Below are positions 6,682 through 15,356 of a stretch of 39,818 nt of DNA, in pieces. How positions within the stretch are numbered: the first letter of the stretch is position 1; the number at the start of each line of letters is the position of its first letter. The stretch comes from an uncultured Christensenella sp. GTDB taxonomy: Bacteria; Bacillota; Clostridia; Christensenellales; Pumilibacteraceae. The translations under genes and the position numbers were made by a program. Location of the stretch: the NCBI GenBank assembly GCA_910579205.1, contig CAJTTD010000014.1, positions 1 to 39,818 of the forward strand, given 5' to 3'. The notes beneath the pieces are model-generated. The model ran no database searches, had not been told where the DNA came from, and was given only the letters and a program-made list of their open reading frames with translations.

Positions 6682-7695
6682 ATGAACGAAAAACGATCGA
6701 TCGGAATAATCGGCATAGGCATGATAGGCGGGTCGCTCGCCCTTGCATTAAAGGACAGCTGTAAAGTCGTGGGTTACGATAAGGACGACGATGTTCGCGC
6801 GTATGCCGAAAAAAACGGTATCTGCACGGTAGTCGAACCGTCGGCTATGCGCGAATGCGAAGTGATTTTCGTATGCGTGCCTATTTACGCGATGAAAAAA
6901 GTTTTGGACGGGTTGCCGAGCGTTGTGGGAGACCGTCCTATAATAACGGACGTGGCGTCTGTAAAAGCGCCGTTTGCGTCTACGCGCGGAAAGTATGTGG
7001 GCGGACATCCCATGGCGGGGACGGAGCGAGGCGGTATAGCCGCGGCAAAGGCGCATTTATTCGAGAACGCTTACTATGTATTGACGTCTAACGACGGCGA
7101 CGCGCAGACTGTAAAGAGCGTGGCTGAACTTACGGGCGCGATAGTTATTCACATGGATGCGCAAACGCACGACCGCGCCGTTGCCGCATTTTCGCACGTG
7201 CCTCACGCTATCGCTTACGCGCAAGTAACGTCGGCGCTTAAAAGCGGGGCGCAGCCTATTGCGGGCAGCGGGTTTTTGGACGCGACGCGCATAGCTCAAA
7301 GCGACGAAAAATTTTGGACGGAAGTTTTTAAACTCAATAAGCAAAACGTGAGAGAGGGAATAAAAGCGTTTTCGGGTGAACTCGAAAAGCTCGACCGTAT
7401 GCTCGCAAACGACGACTATGCCGCGATCGAAGAGTATCTCGCATGCTCGCGGCAAAAGCGCGACGCTCTAAACAGAACGGACTTGGGCGGCGAAGTGCTT
7501 TACGTCGATCTTGTAGACAGAGTGGGCGAATTCGAACGCGTAACGGGCGCGATAGCGCGAGCGGGCATAAACGTTACCAATATAGCGCTCGTTCCCGCGC
7601 GGCAGAACGCGTCGGGAGCTTTGCGTTTGGAGTTTGCGTGTCCGTCGGACAAGTCCAAGGCGCAAAGCGTGCTGGACGAATTAAATAACGGTTGA
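6682..7695 (+). CDS. tyrA: Prephenate dehydrogenase with C-terminal ACT domain
   Basis: 337 residues. It oxidatively decarboxylates prephenate to 4-hydroxyphenylpyruvate in tyrosine synthesis, using NAD(P). The N-terminal Rossmann motif is GIGMIGG (11-17). Family motifs are GGHPMAGTERGG, FSHVPHAIA with the catalytic-region His, and GSGFLDATRIA. Residues about 271-337 form an ACT domain (EVLYVDLVDRVGEFERVTGA and following), expected to bind an aromatic amino acid for feedback control. It is the first gene of the aromatic run, 24 bp before aroC. The Shine-Dalgarno site is weak, but no later start would keep the Rossmann motif. No pheA or DAHP synthase is in the window. Confidence 0.93.
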   Translation: MNEKRSIGIIGIGMIGGSLALALKDSCKVVGYDKDDDVRAYAEKNGICTVVEPSAMRECEVIFVCVPIYAMKKVLDGLPSVVGDRPIITDVASVKAPFASTRGKYVGGHPMAGTERGGIAAAKAHLFENAYYVLTSNDGDAQTVKSVAELTGAIVIHMDAQTHDRAVAAFSHVPHAIAYAQVTSALKSGAQPIAGSGFLDATRIAQSDEKFWTEVFKLNKQNVREGIKAFSGELEKLDRMLANDDYAAIEEYLACSRQKRDALNRTDLGGEVLYVDLVDRVGEFERVTGAIARAGINVTNIALVPARQNASGALRLEFACPSDKSKAQSVLDELNNG

Positions 7696-7719
7696 TATGG
7701 CAAAAGCAAAGGAGATATC

Positions 7720-8871
7720 ATGGCGCGTATAAAATACACCACTGCGGGAGAATCGCACGGTAAAATGCTTGTCGGCATAATAGAAAACGTTCCCGCGGGG
7801 CTTTATATAGACGGCGGGTCCATAAACGGCGAACTCAAGCGTCGCATGCTCGGACTGGGACGCGGCGCGCGGATGAAGATAGAAAGCGACAGCGCGGAGT
7901 TCGTTACGGGCGTTCGCGCGCATATGAGTTTGGGCGGACCTATAACGGCTGTCATAGAAAACAAAGACTTTAAGAATTGGGAACGGGTGATGGGCGCCGA
8001 CGCCGTAGACACGGACGAGCGCACGCTTACCGCAGTAAGACCGGGACATGCGGATCTTTCGGGCGTGATCAAGTACGGTTTCGACGACGCCCGCAACGTT
8101 TTGGAGCGCGCGTCAGCGCGCGAAACGGCGGCTAAAGTTGCGCTCGGCGCAGTGGCAAAGCTATACTTGGCGCAGTTCGGTATAGTCGTTCAGAGCCATA
8201 CTTTGGCGATAGGCGCTGTCAAAGCAAAGCCCGCTGTCGAACATTTGGAGGAGATAAACGCTATCGCGGACGCCGATCCCGTGCGATGCTTGGATAAGAC
8301 GGCGAGCGCGAAAATGGTGGACGAGATAAGAAAAGCGGCGCTGGGCGGCGATACGCTTGGCGGCGTGTCAGAGATAATAGTTACGGGTTGCAAGTCGGGC
8401 ATAGGCAGTTATGTGTCGGCGCACAGAAAGCTCGACGGGCTTATAATGCGAGAAGTCGGAGCAGTGCAGTCTGTAAAAGCGGTTGAGATAGGCGACGGCA
8501 TGCTCTGCTCTTCGCTGTACGGCTCTTTGGCGCACGACGAGATATACGCGCGCGCGGGCGGCGGTTACGAGCGGTTTACCAATCGCGCGGGCGGCTTAGA
8601 GGGCGGCATGACAAACGGTCAGCCTATCGTAGTGCGCGCTTATTTTAAACCTATCCCTACGCTTAAGAACGGTCTAAACACCGTGGATATCAAGACGGGC
8701 AAAGCCGTAAAAGCTGCGTCGGAGCGCAGCGACGTGTGCGCCGTTCCCGCGGGCGGAGTGGTAGCGGAAGCGGCGGTGGCGTTGGCTGTGGCTGCCGCGC
8801 TGTCCGACATGCTGGGCGGAGATACTATGAAAGAAGCCGTAAAACGTTATGAGGAAAAGGAAAGCTGTTAA
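7720..8871 (+). CDS. aroC: Chorismate synthase
   Basis: 383 residues, full length. It converts 5-enolpyruvylshikimate 3-phosphate to chorismate with reduced FMN, the last step of the shikimate pathway. Visible signatures are GESHGKML near the start (His13), RPGHADLSG (His110), and the ARETAAKVALGA stretch that follows it. GGGYERFTNRAGGLEGGMTN lies in the C-terminal half. Start ATG with AAAGGAGATATC upstream. Its TAA overlaps the aroB ATG by one base (TAATG), so the two are probably translationally coupled. The order tyrA-aroC-aroB-aroA is an operon arrangement. Confidence 0.96.
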   Translation: MARIKYTTAGESHGKMLVGIIENVPAGLYIDGGSINGELKRRMLGLGRGARMKIESDSAEFVTGVRAHMSLGGPITAVIENKDFKNWERVMGADAVDTDERTLTAVRPGHADLSGVIKYGFDDARNVLERASARETAAKVALGAVAKLYLAQFGIVVQSHTLAIGAVKAKPAVEHLEEINAIADADPVRCLDKTASAKMVDEIRKAALGGDTLGGVSEIIVTGCKSGIGSYVSAHRKLDGLIMREVGAVQSVKAVEIGDGMLCSSLYGSLAHDEIYARAGGGYERFTNRAGGLEGGMTNGQPIVVRAYFKPIPTLKNGLNTVDIKTGKAVKAASERSDVCAVPAGGVVAEAAVALAVAAALSDMLGGDTMKEAVKRYEEKESC

Positions 8872-9866
8872 TGACCGAAATAGTTTGCGGAAAAAATATA
8901 ATGTCGGATGTCAAAGCCGCGCTTGAAGGGTGCGCTTTTACTGTAACCGACAACAATATCGCGGCGCTGTATCCCGAGTTTGCTGCCGACGCGTTTGTGA
9001 TAAAAGCGGGAGAAAGCAGCAAAACCCCCGACACGTTATTGTCGATCCTTGATGAAATGTCGCGGCGCGGTTTGCGGCGTTCCGATCGTATTGCGGCGCT
9101 CGGCGGCGGCGTAGTAGGCGATATTACGGGGTTTGCGGCGGCGGTGTACATGCGCGGCATAAAATGGACAAGCATACCCACAAGCTTGCTTGCCATGGTC
9201 GATTCGGGCATAGGCGGAAAGACCGCAGTGGATTTTAACGGCGTTAAGAACCTCATAGGCGCGTTCCACGAACCGACAAAAGCGGTCGTTTGCACCGAGT
9301 TTTTAACCACATTGCCCGATCGCGAATGGAAGTGCGGAACGGGCGAGCTTATAAAAACGTGTTTGCTGTCGGAAAAGGCTTACTGCTTGCTGAAAAACAG
9401 CTTGAGCGGTTTGCTCGAAAAAGACAAAGACTGCGTATATTCCTTAGTAGAGGAATGTTTAAAGATAAAGAGCGACGTTGTGAACAAAGATCCCAAAGAA
9501 AACGGATTGCGCAAGATACTCAATATCGGACACACTGTCGGTCATGCTTTGGAGAGTTTGGACGGGTACAAACTGAGCCACGGCGAATATGTTTTAAAGG
9601 GTATGATGACCGAATTTGCGATGTGCAAGGACAGCATAGACAAAAAGTTTTTGGGCGAGATAATGCCCGTATTAAAAATGTTTGCAGTGCCGCCCAAGAC
9701 TACGGCAAAAGCGGTGTGCGAAAAAGCGCGTTCGGATAAAAAGAACAAGGACGAGCGTATTGCGCTCGTAATACCCGTATCGCCTTCGGACACAAAGGAA
9801 GTGTACCTTACAGCTTCTCAGTTTACCGAATGTTACGAGCGCGCGGTAAAGGAGCTTAAGAGTTGA
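8871..9866 (+). CDS. aroB: 3-dehydroquinate synthase
   Basis: 331 residues. It makes 3-dehydroquinate from DAHP, the second step of the pathway, using NAD and a divalent metal. Motifs are GGGVVGD (78-84), IPTSLLAMVDSGIGGKTAVD, the KNLIGAFH segment, GTGELIK with the metal-ligand Glu, and NIGHTVGHALE with a metal-ligand His. It is slightly shorter at the N terminus than E. coli AroB. It starts on the ATG that overlaps the aroC stop by one base, and its own TGA overlaps the aroA ATG by one base. Confidence 0.96.
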   Translation: MTEIVCGKNIMSDVKAALEGCAFTVTDNNIAALYPEFAADAFVIKAGESSKTPDTLLSILDEMSRRGLRRSDRIAALGGGVVGDITGFAAAVYMRGIKWTSIPTSLLAMVDSGIGGKTAVDFNGVKNLIGAFHEPTKAVVCTEFLTTLPDREWKCGTGELIKTCLLSEKAYCLLKNSLSGLLEKDKDCVYSLVEECLKIKSDVVNKDPKENGLRKILNIGHTVGHALESLDGYKLSHGEYVLKGMMTEFAMCKDSIDKKFLGEIMPVLKMFAVPPKTTAKAVCEKARSDKKNKDERIALVIPVSPSDTKEVYLTASQFTECYERAVKELKS

Positions 9867-11119
9867 TGGACGGGCTGTTGATAAACAAACTCGACGGATA
9901 CGATAAAACGGTCGTGTGCATGCCCGATAAAAGCATGTCCGTGCGCGCAGTGTTGTTCAATGCGTATGCCGAAGGCAAAGCGACTGTAAAAAATCTGCTG
10001 CTCAGCGACGACGTGCTGTCCGCTGTAGACTGCGCACGGCGGCTGGGCGCTACGGTCGATCTGGACGGGAACACCGCTGTCATAAAAGGCGCGCCGTTTT
10101 GCGGCGGAGAACTGTATTGCGGAAACTCGGGCACGACGGCGCGGCTGCTCATAGGTTTATTGGCGGGGCTTAACGGAGTATTCGTTATAGACGGCGACGA
10201 GTCTTTGCGGGATAGACCCATGAGGCGCGTAACCGATCCGCTTAGGGCCATGGGCGCGACTATTTACGATAACGACGGCAAGCTGCCTATAAAGATAGTT
10301 GGTTCGCCGCTCGACGGAACAGAATACGATATGCCCGTAGCGTCGGCTCAAGTCAAATCGGCGTTGCTGCTCGCGGGGCTTAACGCCGCGCGTCCCGTAA
10401 CGGTCAACGAGCCTATAAAAACGCGCGACCATACCGAAAACATGCTGCGCGACATGAACGCGCGTATAGCCGTAAACGGAAAGAGCGTAACCGTCGCGCC
10501 GAGCTTGATATACGCGCGCGATATCACCGTCGCGGGAGATATTTCTTCGGCGGCATATCCCATGTGCTTGGCGCTTTGCGTGGACGGCGGACGCTGCACA
10601 GTGAAAAACGTGGGCATAAACAAGACGCGCACGGGCATACTCGACGTGCTTGACGACATAGGCGCGTCAGTCGAGTTCAGCAACGAAAAATGCGGCACTG
10701 AACCCGTCGCCGATATAACCGTCAAAAACGGAAACAAGCTCAAGCCGTTCGTCATAGACGGCGCGATAGTGCCCCGTCTGGTAGACGAGATACCGGTGCT
10801 TTGCGCGCTCGCGTGCTTTATAGACGGAACGAGCGTTGTTAAAGGTGCGCGCGAACTGCGCGTAAAAGAAACAGATAGGATAGCGTCCACCGTTGCGGCG
10901 CTCCGCGCATTGGGCGCAGATATAGAAGCAACGGACGACGGCATGATAGTGCGCGGCGGCAAAAAACTGTCTTTCGGCACGGTAGATCCCAAGCTCGACC
11001 ATAGGATAGCCATGACGGCTGCCGTCGCGGGCGCGGCGGGCGGGGGAGCAAACATTCTTCATCCCGAATGCGCTTCGGTCAGTTACCCGCATTTCTACAA
11101 GGAGGTGATCGGTGTATAA
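9866..11119 (+). CDS. aroA: 5-enolpyruvylshikimate-3-phosphate synthase
   Basis: 417 residues. It transfers enolpyruvate from PEP to shikimate 3-phosphate. Motifs in order are NSGTTARLL (phosphate/PEP-site region), LPIKIVG, SAQVKSALLLAGL, RDHTENMLR, ISSAAYP, VDEIPVLCALA with the catalytic Asp, ELRVKETDRI, and DHRIAM near the end. I chose ATG 9866, which shares a base with the aroB TGA; GGAG lies about 12 nt upstream. A TTG at 9863 is one codon earlier and cannot be excluded. The 3' end overlaps aroE by 8 bp and carries the aroE ribosome site. Confidence 0.95.
   Translation: MDGLLINKLDGYDKTVVCMPDKSMSVRAVLFNAYAEGKATVKNLLLSDDVLSAVDCARRLGATVDLDGNTAVIKGAPFCGGELYCGNSGTTARLLIGLLAGLNGVFVIDGDESLRDRPMRRVTDPLRAMGATIYDNDGKLPIKIVGSPLDGTEYDMPVASAQVKSALLLAGLNAARPVTVNEPIKTRDHTENMLRDMNARIAVNGKSVTVAPSLIYARDITVAGDISSAAYPMCLALCVDGGRCTVKNVGINKTRTGILDVLDDIGASVEFSNEKCGTEPVADITVKNGNKLKPFVIDGAIVPRLVDEIPVLCALACFIDGTSVVKGARELRVKETDRIASTVAALRALGADIEATDDGMIVRGGKKLSFGTVDPKLDHRIAMTAAVAGAAGGGANILHPECASVSYPHFYKEVIGV
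11099..11110 (+). promoter_or_regulatory. Extended Shine-Dalgarno site of aroE
   Basis: AAGGAGGTGATC is complementary to the 16S rRNA 3' end over twelve bases. It lies inside the last codons of aroA and places the GTG at 11112 as the aroE start, 6 nt after AGGAGG. Confidence 0.75.
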
Positions 11120-11885
11120 GTTAGCGCTACTCGGAAGAGATATTTCGTATACTCGATCGCCCGCAGTCCACAGCGCGATCGCACGCGCGGTAGGTGCGGA
11201 AATAGATTTTAAGGTAGTAGACGTTTCGTATGACGATCTCGGCGATGCGGTAAATCGTTTATTTGACGAATGCGACGGTTTCTTCGTTACCAAGCCGTAC
11301 AAGACGGACATCAAGCGTTATCTCGGCGAAACGGAAACGCGTTGCGGCGTTAATTTTGTGCGCTGTTGCGATAAGCGCGGATTTAACACGGACGGCGTCG
11401 GTTTTATCCGCGCGCTCGATAAGAACTTTTGCGATTGGAGAAAAAACGTAAACGCCGCGCTCGTGCTCGGCGCGGGCGGAGCGGCGTATTCCGTTGCGGA
11501 GGCTTTGGCGGCGACGGGTAAACGCGTTTATGTGCTGAACAGGACTATGATAAACGCCGCTAAGCTGTGTTCTGTGATAGGCGCGCAGTTATATGTCAAC
11601 CAACCGACGCAACTCATAGTAAACTGCACGAGCGTGGGGGTCAACGGTGAAGACGTTTTGTCCGAGTTATGCGTTCTTCCCGAATTCAAATACGCGTTCG
11701 ACTTGATATATTCCACCGAAACTCCGTTTTTGCGGCGTTGCCGTAACGGGGGCGCAACGGTTTGCGACGGGCGGGATATGCTTATCTATCAAGCGATAGA
11801 AGGCGACAAGATACTTTTTTCCCGAGATCTCGATGCGGACGGTCTGTACGAAAAAGTTGCAATCGCGATAGATGGGCAGTTGTAG
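11112..11885 (+). CDS. aroE: Shikimate dehydrogenase
   Basis: 257 residues from a GTG start fixed by the extended ribosome site. It reduces 3-dehydroshikimate to shikimate with NADPH. The substrate-side signature is ISYTRSPAVHS (11-21), with Thr where many family members have Ser. The catalytic Lys64 is in FVTKPYK, Asp94 in FNTDGVGF. The nucleotide-binding loop is GAGGAAYS (120-127). The NADP-recognition stretch after beta-2 reads LNRTMINA. It is a little shorter than E. coli AroE. It overlaps aroA by 8 bp; a 45-bp gap with a fresh ribosome site separates it from aroQ. Confidence 0.93.
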   Translation: MYKLALLGRDISYTRSPAVHSAIARAVGAEIDFKVVDVSYDDLGDAVNRLFDECDGFFVTKPYKTDIKRYLGETETRCGVNFVRCCDKRGFNTDGVGFIRALDKNFCDWRKNVNAALVLGAGGAAYSVAEALAATGKRVYVLNRTMINAAKLCSVIGAQLYVNQPTQLIVNCTSVGVNGEDVLSELCVLPEFKYAFDLIYSTETPFLRRCRNGGATVCDGRDMLIYQAIEGDKILFSRDLDADGLYEKVAIAIDGQL

Positions 11886-11930
11886 TTTGAATAAACGAAC
11901 GGATAAACATAAACGAAAGGAGCAAAAACA

Positions 11931-12350
11931 ATGAAGATACTCGTATTGAACGGAGTAAACATCAACATGACGGGCAAGCGCGAAGCGGTATACGGTACAG
12001 AGACGCTCGATTCCGTAAATGCGCGCTTAAAGGAATACGCTGAAAAGCGCGGCGCGGACATAGAATTTTTTCAGTCCAATTCGGAGGGCGAGATAGTTGA
12101 CAGATTGCAGCAAGGCGGGTTCGACGGGCTTATCATCAATGCGGGCGCGTATACCCATTATTCGCTTGCTATTTCGGATGCGCTGTATTCGGTAAAGGCT
12201 AAGAAGATAGAAGTCCATATGTCCAATATATTGGCTCGCGAAGAGTTCAGACAAAAGAGCGTGATAGCGAGAAACTGCGACGGATGCATCATGGGATTGG
12301 GTCCCGACGTGTATTTTTTGGCTGTGGATCATCTCACATGGAAAGATTAG
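11931..12350 (+). CDS. aroQ: Type II 3-dehydroquinate dehydratase
   Basis: 139 residues, the size of the dodecameric type II enzyme. It dehydrates 3-dehydroquinate to 3-dehydroshikimate. Motifs are NGVNINMTGKRE (8-18, family NGPNLNxLGxRE), catalytic Tyr21 in YG, QSNSEGEIVDRLQ, INAGAYTHYSLAISDAL, and EVHMSN with catalytic His96, followed by REEFRQKSV. Start ATG with AAAGGAGC 9 nt upstream. It overlaps the following aroK fusion by 13 bp, so the two are probably coupled. Confidence 0.96.
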   Translation: MKILVLNGVNINMTGKREAVYGTETLDSVNARLKEYAEKRGADIEFFQSNSEGEIVDRLQQGGFDGLIINAGAYTHYSLAISDALYSVKAKKIEVHMSNILAREEFRQKSVIARNCDGCIMGLGPDVYFLAVDHLTWKD

Positions 12351-13504
12351 ACGCACGCAAAAAACTCGTGTTCATAGGTCCTATGGGCAGCGGAAAAAGC
12401 TCGCTCGCGCGTAAGTATATAAAGAAGTACGGCGGAAGGGCAATAGATACCGACGCGGAGTTTACGCGGCGTTACGGCGATATTACGGCGTTTTTCGCGC
12501 GATACGGCGAGAACGAATTCCGAAAACGCGAGCAAGACTTGCTTATAGAAGCCGCCGAGAGCGACGCGCGCGTCATAGCTACGGGCGGCGGCGCGGTGCT
12601 TAGCAAAAAGGGTATGAGCGCGCTCAGGCGGCGGTTCGACATAGTGTATCTTACTGCGCCTATCGACAAGCTGAAAGCGCGCATAGCGTCGTCCGACAGA
12701 CCGCTAAAAAACGACGTAGAAGCTATATTAAAAGCGCGCGAGCCGCTGTACGAAAAATACGCCGACTTCACCGTTGACTCGTCGGAAGATTCGCTCGTCG
12801 CGCTCGAAGCTGCGCTCGGCGTTCCGCGCAACAACAGATATGACGTCGTGCTGTGCGATGCGGACGACACGGTGCTCGATTTTCAATCGGCAATGAAGCT
12901 TTCTGTGCTTTATGCCGCGCGCACCGTGGGCATGATAAATTCGGACGAGCATATAATATCGGTGTACAAAAGCGTTACGGACGAAATTTGGGGGCGGTTG
13001 GAGCGCGGGGAGATCACCCGTCAAGAGCTTAACTCCATGAGGTTTCGCTTGTTTACCGAGCGCATGGGAGTAAGCGCGGACGCGGACGAAATGAATAAGC
13101 TGTATTTGGAAAAGCAAAGGACTACGCGCTTTGTCTTATACGGCGCAAAAGAATTTTTGTGCGGTATGCGCGCTCGCGGGATAAAAGTTTACATAACAAC
13201 AAACAGTTATGCGCATATTGCGCGTGAGCGACTTAAGGCATTGGACGGCTGCGCCGACGGAACGTTCATATCGGAAGAGCTGGGAAGCGACAAACCCAAC
13301 CCCGAATTTTTCCGAAAAGTGTTTGAAGCGATCGGCTGTCCCGATAGATCGCGCACGATCGTGATAGGCGACAGCGTTACTTCTGATATCAAGGGCGGCA
13401 TAAATTTCGGGATAGACACGTGTTTGTACGATCCGAGCGGCACAAAGCGGTCCGATGCCGATTATACCGTCAAGCGATACGACGAAATTTTCGATATATT
13501 GTAA
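12338..13504 (+). CDS. aroK: Shikimate kinase fused to a HAD-family hydrolase
   Basis: 388 residues in one uninterrupted frame. Residues 1-165 are a shikimate kinase: Walker A GPMGSGKS (14-21), shikimate-site DTD (37-39), FRKRE (61-65), GGGAVL (83-88), and lid Arg121 in RPL. Residues 168-388 are a HAD phosphatase of YjjG-like character: motif I DADDT (174-178, nucleophile Asp174), motif II ITTNSY, a KPNPEFF segment with the motif III Lys, and motif IV IVIGDSVTSDIKGG. The joining segment is short (about ALGVPRNNRYD). Both domains keep their catalytic residues. Known: AroK phosphorylates shikimate, and HAD enzymes remove phosphate from small metabolites. The HAD substrate is unknown. It starts inside the end of aroQ with no strong ribosome site, which suggests coupling. 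The kinase call is firm; fusion rather than a sequencing artefact is supported by the clean open frame. Confidence 0.9.
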   Translation: MERLDARKKLVFIGPMGSGKSSLARKYIKKYGGRAIDTDAEFTRRYGDITAFFARYGENEFRKREQDLLIEAAESDARVIATGGGAVLSKKGMSALRRRFDIVYLTAPIDKLKARIASSDRPLKNDVEAILKAREPLYEKYADFTVDSSEDSLVALEAALGVPRNNRYDVVLCDADDTVLDFQSAMKLSVLYAARTVGMINSDEHIISVYKSVTDEIWGRLERGEITRQELNSMRFRLFTERMGVSADADEMNKLYLEKQRTTRFVLYGAKEFLCGMRARGIKVYITTNSYAHIARERLKALDGCADGTFISEELGSDKPNPEFFRKVFEAIGCPDRSRTIVIGDSVTSDIKGGINFGIDTCLYDPSGTKRSDADYTVKRYDEIFDIL

Positions 13505-13554
13505 CCAAAATCGCAATTTAATGCGAGTTAAGGACAAAAACCGCTAAAAAGCAT

Positions 13555-13583
13555 TTGTCAAAAACGATAAAACGCGCTATAAT
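13555..13583 (+). promoter_or_regulatory. Sigma-A promoter for the phosphohexomutase gene
   Basis: TTGTCA (13555-13560), a 17-bp spacer and TATAAT (13578-13583). The start codon is only 15 bp after the -10 box, so the leader would be very short and the transcript would begin at about the GGAGG ribosome site (13590-13594). Confidence 0.65.
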
Positions 13584-13598
13584 ATTTACGGAGGCTGT

Positions 13599-15299
13599 AT
13601 GGCTGATTACGTAAAACTCAAGAGCGGCACCGACATTCGCGGTCGTGCCATCGCCGCTGAAAACGCACCCGCTACGCTGACCGTAGATGCGGTCAAAGAT
13701 ATTGCTTCGGCGTTTGCGCTGTGGCTCACCAAAAGAACGGGCAAAACGCGTTGCAAGATAGCTATAGGCAGAGACAGTCGCTTGACGGGCGAGATGTTTG
13801 CAGACGCGATAATAAGCGCGCTCGGTAACAGCGGTCAAGAGATTTTCGACTGCGGGCTTTTTTCCACGCCCGCGGCGTATTTGGTAACTAAGTTTCCGTC
13901 CGTCCTCGCCGACGGCGCTATCATGATAACGGCGAGCCACCACCCCAAAGATAAAAACGGACTAAAGTTCTTTACAGCCGACGGCGGCGTTAATTCCGCC
14001 GAACTCGACGAAATAATTGCCCTTGCGGAAAACGGCGAGCATCTGCCGTTAAACGCGTATTCCGCAGTCGTTCGCCGCGATTGTTTGCGGTTGTACTGCG
14101 ATATGCTTTCCAATATCGTGCGTAAAGGCACGCGGTTGTTTTTGCCGCTCAAGGGCATGAAGATAGTAGTAGACGCGGGACACGGCGCGGGCGGCTTTTT
14201 TGCCGAGCGCGTGCTTGCTCCGCTTGGTGCGGACGTATCCGACTCGCAGTTTTTGGAGCCGGACGGAAATTTCCCCGCACATGCGCCCAACCCCGAAAAT
14301 GCCGAGGCTATGGACTGCCTTAAACGTCGCGTGCTCGAAACGGGCGCCGATCTCGGCGTAATATTCGACGCGGACGTGGATCGCTGTGCAGTAGTAGCCG
14401 CCGACGGAACGGAGATCAACAGATGCAGATTGATCGCGCTTGCCTCAGCGATCGTGCTTAAAGATCACCCGGGAGCTACCGTGGTTACCGATTCCGTAAC
14501 GACGGAAGGGTTGAGATCGTTTATACAAGGCAAGGGCGGCGTGCAAAAGCGTTTCAAGCGCGGTTATCGCAACGTTATAGACGAGGCGAAACGCCTTTGC
14601 GAAAACGGCGTAGACGCTCCGCTCGCCATAGAGAGCAGCGGTCATGCCGCGTTTTCCGAACATTATTTCTTGGACGACGGCGCGTACTTTATAGCAAAAA
14701 TACTCGTTACCGTGTCAAACCTTCGTCGGGAGGGAAAAACGCTCACCGATCTTATAGACGGTCTGCATACTCCGCTCGAGGAAGCCGATATTCGCCTCGA
14801 TTTTACAAACGACGATTGGCGCGCTACGGCGGAAAAGATAATCACGCGGTTAAAGGGCGTTTCGGAGCGGCTTTTAAAATTGTCGTCCGACAATTACGAG
14901 GGCGTAAGAGCGTACGTGCCGCATGCCGACGGATACTTCATCGTGCGGACGAGCGTTCACGATCCCGTACTGCCCATATATATCGAGTCGGATAAAGAAG
15001 GCGGCGCGGCGATCATAGCGAGATTTTTGTATTCGTTCTTATTCGGATTTATGGGGCTCGACTGCGCTCCGCTCGCCGATTATGTATCCGCAAACTCAAA
15101 GAACAATGACGATGGCGATGCTCTCGATGTGAACGATGACGCTCGTCTCGATGGCGATGACGGCGAGACCGCGGTCGCCGAAGAAGTCGGCGCATTCGAT
15201 TCGGACGGTGATTTCGGCGCGGACGATTTTGTTTACGATGACGACGCAACGGCGTTCGACGATGTGTCCGACGATACCGCGGACGACGGCGAAATTTGA
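13599..15299 (+). CDS. Phosphomannomutase/phosphoglucomutase with an Asp-rich C-terminal tail
   Basis: 566 residues. An alpha-D-phosphohexomutase interconverting hexose 1- and 6-phosphates. The active phosphoserine is Ser113 in TASHHP, the Mg-binding loop is DADVDR (257-262), the sugar loop is ESSGHAAF, and the C-terminal phosphate-binding loop is RTSVHDP. The enzyme ends near residue 495. Residues 496-566 are a low-complexity tail with 23 Asp and 4 Glu in 71 residues and only two basic residues, unusual for this family. The encoding DNA has many short GATGACG-like units, pointing to slippage or repeat expansion. Substrate preference (glucose or mannose) cannot be read from the sequence. GGAGG precedes the ATG. 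It has its own promoter and stands between the aromatic operon and tkt. Confidence 0.88.
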   Translation: MADYVKLKSGTDIRGRAIAAENAPATLTVDAVKDIASAFALWLTKRTGKTRCKIAIGRDSRLTGEMFADAIISALGNSGQEIFDCGLFSTPAAYLVTKFPSVLADGAIMITASHHPKDKNGLKFFTADGGVNSAELDEIIALAENGEHLPLNAYSAVVRRDCLRLYCDMLSNIVRKGTRLFLPLKGMKIVVDAGHGAGGFFAERVLAPLGADVSDSQFLEPDGNFPAHAPNPENAEAMDCLKRRVLETGADLGVIFDADVDRCAVVAADGTEINRCRLIALASAIVLKDHPGATVVTDSVTTEGLRSFIQGKGGVQKRFKRGYRNVIDEAKRLCENGVDAPLAIESSGHAAFSEHYFLDDGAYFIAKILVTVSNLRREGKTLTDLIDGLHTPLEEADIRLDFTNDDWRATAEKIITRLKGVSERLLKLSSDNYEGVRAYVPHADGYFIVRTSVHDPVLPIYIESDKEGGAAIIARFLYSFLFGFMGLDCAPLADYVSANSKNNDDGDALDVNDDARLDGDDGETAVAEEVGAFDSDGDFGADDFVYDDDATAFDDVSDDTADDGEI

Positions 15300-15356
15300 T
15301 CCGTCGCATAAGACAGTTATCAATTTTTAAGGGAATAAACCCGCAAGGAGATAGAA

